Assembly: GCA_964548275.1 (NCBI GenBank)
Contig: CAZJQI010000010.1
Coordinates: forward strand, 1 to 64,000
Source: JAUVUV01 sp964548275
Lineage (GTDB): Bacteria; Gemmatimonadota; Glassbacteria; GWA2-58-10
Direction: 5' to 3'
Length of the DNA: 64,000 bases
Under the pieces are notes generated by a model. It was not told the origin of the DNA. It was given only the letters and a program-made list of their open reading frames with translations, and did no database searches. Below are positions 7,776 through 16,208 of the stretch, piece after piece. Every line of letters starts with the position of its first letter. The first letter of the stretch is position 1. The position numbers and the translations under genes are program-made.

Positions 7776-8731
7776 TGAACCCTTTCCAGGTAGTCGCTGA
7801 AAATTGTTTTCACCTCATCCAGTGCAGTACAGGCGAAAAGTTCCTTGCGCAGCGCGGAGGCCTCGGTCAATGCCTTTGTGTACCAACCGAAATGTTTGCG
7901 CATCATTATCACACCGTAGTTCTCGCCATGCTCCTTCACTATCATCTGCGCATGCTCCAGAGCAAGTTGGAAGATGTGATCAGCCTGGGGTTCTCCCGGG
8001 TCGTCCTGCCCGGCGAGCAGGCATTTCGCGCGGCTGAATATCCACGGGTTGCCGACTGCTCCCCTGCCGATCATTACTGCAGCACACCCGGTTGTATCAA
8101 ACAACTCCAGCACATCAGAAGGGGTAAAAACATCCCCGCTGCCGATAACCGGTACTGTGGAGAGCCGCACAAGCTCGCTGATCTGGCCCCATTTGCTTTG
8201 ACCGGAAAACCCCTGGGCCCGGGTACGTGGATGCAAGGCCAAGGCACTGATCCCCGAGCGGATCAATTCCCCGGCAACCTCGAGATAATTGAGCATGCCG
8301 GCGTGCCAGCCGCTTCGGATTTTCGCGGTAACCGGGATCGAGCCTGCAGCCTGAATGGCTTCACGAGCTATCTCACCGACAAGCTTCGGATCGCGCATCA
8401 GCGAGGCTCCCCCGTTTTTTCTGACCACCTTTCTTACCGGGCAGCAGAAATTCAGGTCGATAAAATCCGGCTCACACCCGGCCGCCTTAGCCGCCGCCAG
8501 GCCCATTATCTTGGGATCGGAGCCGAAAATCTGGATTCCGAACGGGCGTTCGGCCTCGGTGAAACGCAGCAATCGACTTGTTCTGTCAGATTCTTGCACC
8601 AGCCCGTTGGCACTGATCATTTCACTCCAGGTGACATCAGCGCCCATTTTCCGGCAAACCCGCCGGAATATGGAATCGGTGATTCCCGCCAGGGGTGCGA
8701 GTATGAGTTTACCGTTGAAGTCCATACTCAT
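7757..8731 (-). CDS. dus: tRNA-dihydrouridine synthase, DusB-like
   Basis: This FMN enzyme reduces uridines in the tRNA D-loop. The 324-aa TIM-barrel protein shows the N-terminal LAPLAGITDSIFRR, then DFIDLNFCCPVRKVV with the catalytic Cys, PVTAKIRSGW, the ALHPRTRAQGFSG motif, PVIGSGDV and AVMIGRGAVGNPWIF. It ends in the helical tRNA-binding domain with MRKHFGWYTK. The pattern fits the DusB/NifR3 branch. In DusB the Asn-Cys-Pro motif usually reads NMGCP; here it is NFCCP. ATG 8731 has no clear ribosome-binding site; ATG 8725 is an alternative. It heads the minus-strand run with the larB fragment. Confidence 0.93.
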   Translation of the reverse strand: MSMDFNGKLILAPLAGITDSIFRRVCRKMGADVTWSEMISANGLVQESDRTSRLLRFTEAERPFGIQIFGSDPKIMGLAAAKAAGCEPDFIDLNFCCPVRKVVRKNGGASLMRDPKLVGEIAREAIQAAGSIPVTAKIRSGWHAGMLNYLEVAGELIRSGISALALHPRTRAQGFSGQSKWGQISELVRLSTVPVIGSGDVFTPSDVLELFDTTGCAAVMIGRGAVGNPWIFSRAKCLLAGQDDPGEPQADHIFQLALEHAQMIVKEHGENYGVIMMRKHFGWYTKALTEASALRKELFACTALDEVKTIFSDYLERVQCIQTG

Positions 8732-8930
8732 GAAAATTTAGATAAGGGAACATTTCACCTGGTTTATAAATTTAATATAGTAAAAAGATTCTTAATAACT
8801 AAGTTTTTTCCCAACAGAACTTATAAATTCTGCTGTGGTTTTTGCTGTCTCAAATGTCCAGGAGTTCAACCTTGCCATAAACTGCCATCCGGCTTAGCTT
8901 ATACGCTCGTTTGCAGATTCGTTTAGAGCG

Positions 8931-9611
8931 ATGTTTAACCTGGAGCATGCGGCGTTGAAAGATTCCCAGATTCACGAGGTGATCGAAAAGCTCGAAGTGG
9001 CCGCCCGGGAATGGAATGTGCCGATTGTCACCGATATCACACGCAGGCGCCGAGATCCGTTCAAGGTGCTGATCGCCACTGTGCTTAGCCTGCGCACCAA
9101 GGATGAAACCACAGCCGAAGCCGCCGAACGACTGTTTAATGAGGCGGCAACCCCGGAGAAGATGATCCGGCTGAGCGCCGAACAGATTGCCGAGCTGATC
9201 TATCCTGTCGGTTTCTACAAGACCAAGGCCGAGAACATTCTCGACATTTGCCGCCGTCTTATTGATGAATACGGAGCTCGTGTACCCGATGATCTGGAGG
9301 AACTGCTGAAATTCAACGGTGTCGGCCGCAAGACAGCCAACCTGGTGGTTACTCTCGGTTACGGTAAACCCGGAATCTGTGTGGACACGCATGTCCATCG
9401 GATCTCGAACCGTCTCGGGTATGTCAGAACGCGAAACCCGAAAGAAACTGAGTTCGCTCTCAGGGAAAAACTGCCTCCCAAGTACTGGATTGTTTACAAT
9501 GACCTGATGGTTGCATTTGGCCAGAACCTGTGCAAACCGATTTCGCCGTTCTGCTCGAAATGCCCGCTGAACCATCTCTGCAACCGGGCAGGAGTCAAAC
9601 GCTCCCGTTAG
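8931..9611 (+). CDS. nth: endonuclease III (DNA glycosylase/AP lyase)
   Basis: Nth removes oxidised pyrimidines and cleaves the abasic site by beta-elimination. The 226-aa product has the helix-hairpin-helix region LLKFNGVGRKTANLVV with the catalytic Lys, and CVDTHVHRISNRLG with the catalytic Asp. A C-terminal 4Fe-4S cluster is formed by CKPISPFCSKCPLNHLC in C-x6-C-x2-C-x5-C spacing. Length is typical. Its 3' end overlaps the convergent HDOD gene by 17 nt. No clear Shine-Dalgarno precedes the ATG. Function is secure. Confidence 0.95.
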   Translation: MFNLEHAALKDSQIHEVIEKLEVAAREWNVPIVTDITRRRRDPFKVLIATVLSLRTKDETTAEAAERLFNEAATPEKMIRLSAEQIAELIYPVGFYKTKAENILDICRRLIDEYGARVPDDLEELLKFNGVGRKTANLVVTLGYGKPGICVDTHVHRISNRLGYVRTRNPKETEFALREKLPPKYWIVYNDLMVAFGQNLCKPISPFCSKCPLNHLCNRAGVKRSR

Positions 9612-10749
9612 CTGGCCCGTTCTGTTCCGCCTGGTTGAATTCCTCGATAAATTTCATCGTTTTATCCAGTTCCTCGCGCAGCTTGACTGAACCCTGCCTG
9701 ATTTCTTCGGATTGCGGCCCAAGTATTTCTGATATATCCACCGTAATCTGGTGGGGCTCAGGCAATGGGTGGGATAAATCCATTTGCGCGGTTAGCTGTT
9801 CCGCCTTGGAAATCACGCAGGCTCCGAAAGCGGTTTCCCGGTCCACACCGGACTCGAAACCGAAAGTCCCGCAGTGGTGGTTCCCGATAAGCTCGCAGAT
9901 TGCTTTCGGGATTTTCCACTCCTCAGCAAGCATCTTTCCGGCAACCAGATGGTTGAAACCGAAAATCTCCTCTTCAACTGCCATCGGATTTTCAATATCG
10001 GACTCCTCGAACAGCTTTTTGTAAAACCGGGCTGCGGCCTGAGGATCATAGTGTCCGAAAACCACCCAGCCGATATCGTGCATTAGCGCCGCAGTGGTGA
10101 TAACCCCCGAGTTCCGGCTGTGATGGAGAACCTCACGCAGGATGTACTCGGCGCACACTGAAACGGCGTGGGAGTGCTTCCAGAACCCGATAAGGTCGAA
10201 ATGTTCGTTTTCGGTCTGGACTTCGTGAAGTTTTGAGCGTAAAACATGCTGGCAGATAATATTTTTCACCTGGTTATAGCCGAGAAAGGTGATCGCCCGC
10301 TGGAGAGAATCGATCCGGTAGCGCAGGCCGAAAGCCGCGGAGTTGACGGTTTTCAGTATTTTTGCTGCGTATAATGGATTGGAAGCCAGGACTATCGCTA
10401 TCTCGCGCGGTTCCATGCTGTAATCTATCTGGACTATCGGGGCGTCCCCCATCTCCGGCAGCTCGCGCAGAGTGTGTTCCAGGCGCCAGATAGTTTCCAC
10501 CTCGACCTGGGATCGGCTCACAGGCTGCCACCCAAGCTTTGATTGCAACTCCACGGTCTGCCCCACCGGTTTTTGGGCATCACCGGTTTCAATGGAAGAA
10601 GGCTCTGTTTCGGGTTTTTTCTCTGCCGGCTGCCGCCTGATTATACGCTGGGCCGGCGGCTGTTTTTTCTTTACTGCACGCAACAGTATCAACAGGTAGA
10701 TAAGAACCAGCACCAGAAGGAAAATGACAAGATAAGCTATCGGGCTCAT
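9595..10749 (-). CDS. membrane-anchored HDOD-domain signalling protein
   Basis: The 384-aa product starts with one transmembrane helix (residues 4-25). A Pro/Glu-rich linker to about residue 80 follows, then an HDOD domain (about 100-330) with LASNPLYAAKILKTVNSAAFGL, LGYNQVKNII and MHDIGW. HDOD is an HD-related domain that usually lacks phosphodiesterase activity and acts in signalling scaffolds. A partial HD-like signature (AALMHDIGW, later GNHHCG) is kept. ATG 10749 is chosen over an upstream in-frame start at 10836 because AAGGA precedes it and the membrane helix starts there. A candidate promoter lies at 10807-10836. Partner unknown. Confidence 0.85.
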   Translation of the reverse strand: MSPIAYLVIFLLVLVLIYLLILLRAVKKKQPPAQRIIRRQPAEKKPETEPSSIETGDAQKPVGQTVELQSKLGWQPVSRSQVEVETIWRLEHTLRELPEMGDAPIVQIDYSMEPREIAIVLASNPLYAAKILKTVNSAAFGLRYRIDSLQRAITFLGYNQVKNIICQHVLRSKLHEVQTENEHFDLIGFWKHSHAVSVCAEYILREVLHHSRNSGVITTAALMHDIGWVVFGHYDPQAAARFYKKLFEESDIENPMAVEEEIFGFNHLVAGKMLAEEWKIPKAICELIGNHHCGTFGFESGVDRETAFGACVISKAEQLTAQMDLSHPLPEPHQITVDISEILGPQSEEIRQGSVKLREELDKTMKFIEEFNQAEQNGPANGSV

Positions 10750-10806
10750 TGGAGAATCCTTTTGGAATGATAATTTAATCTTAAAATCAGGTAGAATGCT
10801 GTTATT

Positions 10807-10836
10807 ATAGTAAACTGAAGTTTCGCTTAATGTCAA
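10807..10836 (-). promoter_or_regulatory. candidate promoter of the HDOD gene
   Basis: On the minus strand TTGACA (10836-10831) and TACTAT (10812-10807) are 18 nt apart, 57 nt upstream of the ATG at 10749. The -35 is perfect and the -10 is moderate. Confidence 0.4.
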
Positions 10837-10860
10837 GCTAATCCCTGAAGATAATGAACT

Positions 10861-10883
10861 ACCTCGCGGTAGAGCCGCGAGGT
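10861..10883. repeat. 9-bp palindrome, CCTCGCGG/CCGCGAGG type
   Basis: Positions 10861-10869 and 10875-10883 are perfect complements around a 5-nt loop. It opens a 350-bp stretch of different palindromic repeats between the HDOD gene and the giant sensor gene. Confidence 0.7.
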
Positions 10884-10973
10884 ATCAGTGTGATCTGTGT
10901 GTGAATCCCTGAAATCCGTGATCCCGATTTCGGGTACCAAACCCCAACTGTATAACATAACACCCCCCTGTCT

Positions 10974-11056
10974 CCCCCCTTGATAGGGGGGAATTTGGAA
11001 TGTACCCCCTTGATAGGGGGAAATGGAATGAATCCCCTTGATAGGGGGAAATGGTG
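10974..11056. repeat. three tandem copies of a CCCCTTGATAGGGG unit
   Basis: Three units starting near 10974, 11005 and 11033 each contain a CCCCTT-GAT-AGGGG near-palindrome followed by GGAAATGG or a close variant, with a period of about 30 nt. The units have no spacers of equal length or unique sequence. It looks like an intergenic repeat expansion. Confidence 0.75.
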
Positions 11057-11191
11057 GCTCTCAAGCACGATCTGAAATAAAATCACCAGGTTTAAATCCC
11101 CTTCTTTCCGAATCGTGAAGGATGAGAATAAATATTATATGTTTCACACGGCAACTCACTAAAAACAAGGATAAAACCAACAAGCAATTTA

Positions 11192-11211
11192 CCCCGGAGC
11201 AAGCTCCGAGG
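11192..11211. repeat. short palindrome CGGAGC/GCTCCG
   Basis: Arms at 11195-11200 and 11203-11208 with a 2-nt loop and partly pairing flanks. This is another palindromic type within the gene-free stretch 10837-11339, which holds no other gene that I can see. Confidence 0.5.
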
Positions 11212-11254
11212 AATTCTTTTCGATTAAATTCAACACAGGTGTGGGTGTTTCAGC

Positions 11255-11284
11255 TTGACTGAGGTCACGATTTTAGGGTAACAT
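11255..11284 (+). promoter_or_regulatory. candidate promoter of the signalling cassette
   Basis: TTGACT at 11255-11260 and TAACAT at 11279-11284 are separated by 18 nt, about 55 nt before the GTG at 11340. Both boxes are imperfect. No operator is evident. Confidence 0.35.
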
Positions 11285-11339
11285 AATAAGGCAGATCGTA
11301 GAATATCCCGTGGAGCTTTTTTTTTGCCGCGAGGTTAAA

Positions 11340-14300
11340 GTGTTTTTCAACAGACAAGTTATCTTTCTGTTATTGCTGTTTGCGATCCCCGGCGTTTATC
11401 TGCACGGCCAGGCTCAAATCCAATTGACCTCTTTCGAATCCCTTCTCAGCGAGAACCGCCAACTGAAAGAGCGCCTTCACTTTCTCGAATCGCACAGGGA
11501 ATCGTTCCGCTGGGGCCGTTTCGAGCAAACTCCACTGCTGCGTTCCGGCTCTATAATGCACACCACCGTTACCCCGGAAGGCAGGCTTTCCTTTGCCACC
11601 GACAGACAGGGGCTGATCTTTTTCAACGGCACTTTCTTCGAATCTGTTAACTCCGGCAACTCTTCCCTCCCAGATGACTATGTCACCGCAGTGGCTCCTC
11701 TGCCTGGCAACCGCGCCTATATCGGAACCGGCAGCGGGATGGTCTTTTACCTGAACGGCGAACTGAGTAAAGTTCCCGGCCTTCCAGAGGAGCTTGCAAG
11801 CGGCCCGATAAGCTGCCTTCAGATTGTCGGAACGAGTGAACTCTGGGCAGGCACTCAAGGAGCCGGGATCTGGCGCCTGAATGAAAACGAATGGCAGAAC
11901 TGGCGTTCCAGGCCTGATTCAGCAGGGCTGACCGGTGATGATATAAACGCCCTGGTATATGATACAGCTACCTCTCAACTCTGGGCCGCAACAGCAGGCG
12001 GGGGGGTGTGCCGCTATGTGAACGGAGCGTGGGAAAGTTTTCCCGAGCCTCTCGGGCCTGGAAGCAGCGAAGTTTATACTCTGGCCCTGGACAGCGACGG
12101 TCTGGTCTGGGTGGGCACAGTGGCTGCCGGAGCGGGATTCTGGGACGGCAGGCGATGGCGGAAAGCATCTTTGCCGTTGCCTGAAAACGAGGGCGTAGTC
12201 AATATCAGTCTGCTTTCCGGCGGGGACCTCTTTTTCGGTTCCGCCACCGGTTCATATATCTATAACAGGCTTTCCGGAGACTGGCTCAGGCTGCCGGTTC
12301 CGGAGGAACTGGCCCCCTACCCGATAATTTCAGCCGCCGAAACCAACTGCCGGCTCTGGCTCTCCCCCAGCGGACAGGGCCTTTATCTCTATGACCGCGG
12401 CGTGGTCTCCCGTTACAGCTCCAAAAACGGCCTGCCCTCAGATATACCGTACCATATCGCCAGATCGATGGACGGCCGGATCTGGGTTTCTACCTGGAAC
12501 GGGATTGGTATTTTCGATGGACTGAGATGGACCCGTATGGGCCTCCGGGACGGTCTTCCGGATAACCTGGTAACCTTTGTCCTGTTCGGGGATGATGGCA
12601 CGACTTATTTCGGCACACACAAGGGTCTGGCTATTCTGAGACAGGGTAATTGGAAGACATACAGCCGGGGCAACGGCCTGCAGAGCAATACGATCAACCA
12701 TCTTTCTCTTGATAAAACCGGGAAACTCTGGATCAGCACCGAGGGCGGAGGAGTTACTGTACTCCACGGCGACTCGGTGAGAACCTACGGCGAAAAGGAC
12801 GGCCTGCCCTCCAATCAGGTCCAGTCCACGGCCCATGAGCCGGACGGCACGGCCTGGATCACGACCAAAAATGGACTTGTACGTATCAGGGACGGGCAAG
12901 TAATCTTGCTGGATGTCGATGAGCAGGAGCCCGGCTCCCGTTTCCCAGGGGAATACCACTTCACCTCTGTCAAGTTCACCCGCGACGGTTCGCTCTGGGC
13001 CGGTACCTTCGGATATGGCGTGTGGCAGAGAGAACCCGGCGGCCAGTGGAAGCGTTATACAGTGGAAAACGGGTTGAGCGCGAATGTGGTTTATGCAATC
13101 GCGGAAGGTAGTGACAGGAGACTGTTTTTCGGCACCGAGATGGGCCTGAGCCTTTTCGACGGCACCCACTGGCGCTCGTACAGCGTCTCAGATGGCCTCA
13201 ATCCGGGCGCGATAACAGCCGTGACAGCAGGCAACGGCGACTCACTATGGCTTGCAAGCGTGGATCAGGGTGTGGTGTGTTACGACTTGAGCCGCTTTCT
13301 CCCCCCTGAAACCTATATCAATACTCCCCGCGGAGCGGTGGTGGGGTTGGATACGGAAAAGCGCGCCGTTCAGCTCGTGGCAGCAGATGGTTCTGAAGTT
13401 CCGATATCCGGCACCAATATTCCTGGGGGCAGGTATTATCTTGGCGGCCGCTACTATCTCTCTACCAGCGTAAAAACGGCAGCAGATACGGCCAAAGAAA
13501 ACAGGCTGACCCTGTCTGCTACAGCAATGACGCCCTGGTGGAACTCCCCGGCCACCCAGTTCCGCTTCTCCTACAAGCTGGACAACGTTCCGTGGAGTGA
13601 ATTCAGCTATGGCAGCACGATCAGCCTTTTCGATCTCGAGCGCGGGGCGCACAGGCTATATGTCCGGGCCAAGGGGCCGCACCTTAGAATCGATCCCACT
13701 CCGGCTGTTTACAGCTTTTACGTTAATATACCCACGATCTGGAGTGATTGGCGGATTTACGCTGCAGGCGTTCTGGCGGTTCTAATTATCTGCTCGGTGA
13801 TCTGGCGCAAGTCTCTGGCCTGGTATTTTCACAGGCTGCGCCACCGCCATTTCAAACCAGTCACCCCCAACCCGTTCAACCCCAATGTGCCAACAACTAA
13901 GAAAGAGCGTTTTTTCGGCCGGGACGAAATCCTCGAATCGTTGAAAGAAACTTTTACCACGGAGCAGGGATCAGTAATTATCCAGGGAAGCGAAAAAATC
14001 GGGGTAACCAGTTTTCTTTTTCAAGCAGCAGAGCTTGCCCGGCACGAGAGGGCCCATGCGGTTTATCTCGACCTGGGACAATCGTATTTTGCCGAAGTGG
14101 CCTCATTTATAGAACATCTTCACGCTCAAGTTGCTGAAGCAACAGGTTCAAAGTGGGAAAACCTCGAGGAAGGCGAGATTTCGACAGACAGTCTCCGGGA
14201 ACTTATCACAAATCTCGGCGCTCCGGTTGTCTTGATTTTCGACAACGCAGAGTTGTTAGGCCGTTTGCTCCAGCGGGATGAGGATAGAGGGGCTGAACTT

Positions 14301-16208
14301 CTTTCTTGTTTCCGAGAACTGGTGCTTGGCGGTATGGGTGCGAGTTTCCTGTTCGGCCTGGAGAGTCTCAAGGTATTCCGGGAGCACGCCGGGGTACTTT
14401 TCGACATGAGCCGGGTTATCCGATTAAGCGCGGTAAGCGAAGAGGAAGCCAGCCTGATTATCAAGAAACCTCTCGAGGGGCGGGCTTTCATTCATGACGG
14501 GGCTTTGGATTTGCTTGTGCGCCTCTCCGGTGGACACCCTTTCCTTCTTCACAGCCTGGGCAAGGAACTCGTGGAACAGCTTAACCGCCATCAGACAAAC
14601 CTTTGTACAATCGATTCGGCCTCCCGCACTGTAGAAAGGCTTCTCGAAAACCCGCCGATCATGCTGCTGGATCTCTGGGAAGAGCTTACCAAGCGCGAAA
14701 AGCTGCTGCTTGCCGTCACGGTTTCAGCCAATACTTCTGGATTGAAACATTTCAGTCTCAGCCTGTCTGATATTACTCAAATCCTCGGCTCCCACAGGAT
14801 TTCCCTTCTCGAGGAAGAGCTTGCCAAAGCCTCGGCCGACCTGGCCCGAAGGGAGCTCATTTTTTTGGAAGATGGCGGCAACCGGATCCGGGTCGAGGAC
14901 AGCCTGCTCGGCCGCTGGATCACTGTGAACCAGGACATAGAGCTGATCAACTCCCAGGAGGAATATGATGTCGGCGAGGCGCTGCGCAAGCTTGGTGATG
15001 AACTTACTCGTTCTTTCAGGATGGAGGAACTCTCCAGACGCGTGCTTGGCTTTCTCGAATCCCTGCTTCATTTCGAATGGAGCGCCCTTCTGACTACACT
15101 GACCCTGGATTCGAACGGCAGGGAGGTTCCTGTTGCGCTTATCGGTAAAGCCGGAGCGAGTGCGGAAGAAGTGAAACTGCCGGATATGATATCAAGAGAA
15201 AGCCTGGAAAAGCTGAGCATTCGGGGCGAGGCATTGATAGTCGAGGAGAAGGCGGGTACAGAAGACGCTGAATCTGTAAACGGCTGGCCTTTCGAAACAG
15301 GGACCTTGCTGGTGCCGCTGCTGATCCGGGGAGCGCCCGCGGGGATAATCGCACTGGGAAGAAAGCGGGACGGCGAGCGCTACAGCCGCCGGGACAGGAT
15401 TTTCGTGGAGACGATCGCCGAACAGGTCGCGGTGTCCATGGAAAACGTCCGCCTCTATGAGGAAGAAACCGAAAAAGAGCGCCTGAAACAGGAACTGGAA
15501 ACAGCGCGTAACATGCAGCTGGCAATCCTGCCGGAGAGAAAACCGGATTTCCCTGATCTGGATATTTACGCCTATCTCAACCCGGCTACCGAAGTCGGAG
15601 GCGACTATTTTGATTACACCCTTCTCGATGGCGGCAAGTTGATGTTTATTATCGGGGATGTGAGCGGGCACGGTATCAGCGCAGGAACCCTGGTTTCGAT
15701 GTCCAAAAGCTGTATCTACAATCAGATCAGGACCGACTACAGGGTGGAAAAAGTGATGGAGGCGATGGGCGACATGGTCTACGGAGCGTTGAATGAGCGC
15801 ATGCTGATGACACTCTGCTATGTGATATTCGATCTCAAAGCCCGTACACTCACCTATTCTATTGCGGGGCACCCGTTCCCATACCATTATTCTACTGAGG
15901 AACAAACACTCAAGGAGCTGGAACTGTCCGCATATCCCCTGGGAGTCACCAGGAAAGCCAGCTATAAAGTCCAACAGGTGGACTACGCGTCCGGAGATGT
16001 TTTCGCCTTTTACTCTGACGGGATAATCGAGGCGGTCAACCCTGAGGGCGAGCAGTTCGGTTTCAGCCGTTTCGAGCAACTGGTGAAAGAGAACAGCGGC
16101 CTGGATGCCGAATCGATTAACTTCAATATTACCATGAATTTCCGCGCTTTTCAGAAAGGCGTTCCCCAGGACGACGATGTCGCCCTGGTGATAATCAAGG
16201 CAAAATGA
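11340..16208 (+). CDS. giant sensor: beta-propeller, membrane helix, ATPase-like, GAF and SpoIIE phosphatase
   Basis: This 1622-aa protein has a signal sequence (1-25) and a periplasmic region of two-component-regulator propeller repeats (about 60-655, repeated DGLPxN and LWxGT motifs). A Y_Y_Y-like domain (720-795) and one membrane helix (about 805-825) follow. Then come a STAND/AAA-like domain (850-1180; Walker-A-like GSEKIGVTS without the usual Lys, Walker-B-like VVLIFDNAELL), a GAF domain (1210-1375) and a PP2C/SpoIIE phosphatase. The phosphatase has metal-site motifs GGDYFD, IGDVSGHG, FYSDGIIE and DDDVALV. Such RsbU-type phosphatases dephosphorylate STAS anti-anti-sigma proteins. GTG 11340 follows GAGG at 6 nt. 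It overlaps the cyclase gene by 4 nt. Ligand unknown. Confidence 0.88.
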   Translation: MFFNRQVIFLLLLFAIPGVYLHGQAQIQLTSFESLLSENRQLKERLHFLESHRESFRWGRFEQTPLLRSGSIMHTTVTPEGRLSFATDRQGLIFFNGTFFESVNSGNSSLPDDYVTAVAPLPGNRAYIGTGSGMVFYLNGELSKVPGLPEELASGPISCLQIVGTSELWAGTQGAGIWRLNENEWQNWRSRPDSAGLTGDDINALVYDTATSQLWAATAGGGVCRYVNGAWESFPEPLGPGSSEVYTLALDSDGLVWVGTVAAGAGFWDGRRWRKASLPLPENEGVVNISLLSGGDLFFGSATGSYIYNRLSGDWLRLPVPEELAPYPIISAAETNCRLWLSPSGQGLYLYDRGVVSRYSSKNGLPSDIPYHIARSMDGRIWVSTWNGIGIFDGLRWTRMGLRDGLPDNLVTFVLFGDDGTTYFGTHKGLAILRQGNWKTYSRGNGLQSNTINHLSLDKTGKLWISTEGGGVTVLHGDSVRTYGEKDGLPSNQVQSTAHEPDGTAWITTKNGLVRIRDGQVILLDVDEQEPGSRFPGEYHFTSVKFTRDGSLWAGTFGYGVWQREPGGQWKRYTVENGLSANVVYAIAEGSDRRLFFGTEMGLSLFDGTHWRSYSVSDGLNPGAITAVTAGNGDSLWLASVDQGVVCYDLSRFLPPETYINTPRGAVVGLDTEKRAVQLVAADGSEVPISGTNIPGGRYYLGGRYYLSTSVKTAADTAKENRLTLSATAMTPWWNSPATQFRFSYKLDNVPWSEFSYGSTISLFDLERGAHRLYVRAKGPHLRIDPTPAVYSFYVNIPTIWSDWRIYAAGVLAVLIICSVIWRKSLAWYFHRLRHRHFKPVTPNPFNPNVPTTKKERFFGRDEILESLKETFTTEQGSVIIQGSEKIGVTSFLFQAAELARHERAHAVYLDLGQSYFAEVASFIEHLHAQVAEATGSKWENLEEGEISTDSLRELITNLGAPVVLIFDNAELLGRLLQRDEDRGAELLSCFRELVLGGMGASFLFGLESLKVFREHAGVLFDMSRVIRLSAVSEEEASLIIKKPLEGRAFIHDGALDLLVRLSGGHPFLLHSLGKELVEQLNRHQTNLCTIDSASRTVERLLENPPIMLLDLWEELTKREKLLLAVTVSANTSGLKHFSLSLSDITQILGSHRISLLEEELAKASADLARRELIFLEDGGNRIRVEDSLLGRWITVNQDIELINSQEEYDVGEALRKLGDELTRSFRMEELSRRVLGFLESLLHFEWSALLTTLTLDSNGREVPVALIGKAGASAEEVKLPDMISRESLEKLSIRGEALIVEEKAGTEDAESVNGWPFETGTLLVPLLIRGAPAGIIALGRKRDGERYSRRDRIFVETIAEQVAVSMENVRLYEEETEKERLKQELETARNMQLAILPERKPDFPDLDIYAYLNPATEVGGDYFDYTLLDGGKLMFIIGDVSGHGISAGTLVSMSKSCIYNQIRTDYRVEKVMEAMGDMVYGALNERMLMTLCYVIFDLKARTLTYSIAGHPFPYHYSTEEQTLKELELSAYPLGVTRKASYKVQQVDYASGDVFAFYSDGIIEAVNPEGEQFGFSRFEQLVKENSGLDAESINFNITMNFRAFQKGVPQDDDVALVIIKAK

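Noticed and set aside
7775..8926. 383-codon open frame antisense to dus
   Set aside because: It is the shadow of a conserved enzyme gene and encodes no family feature.
10974..11056. Possible CRISPR array
   Set aside because: There are only three copies with a 30-nt period, no unique spacers and no cas genes in the window.
11139..11155. Half-match to a parS site (TGTTTCACACGGCAAC)
   Set aside because: Only one arm fits TGTTTCACGTGAAACA, and it is 36 kb from parAB. No full parS was found by eye.
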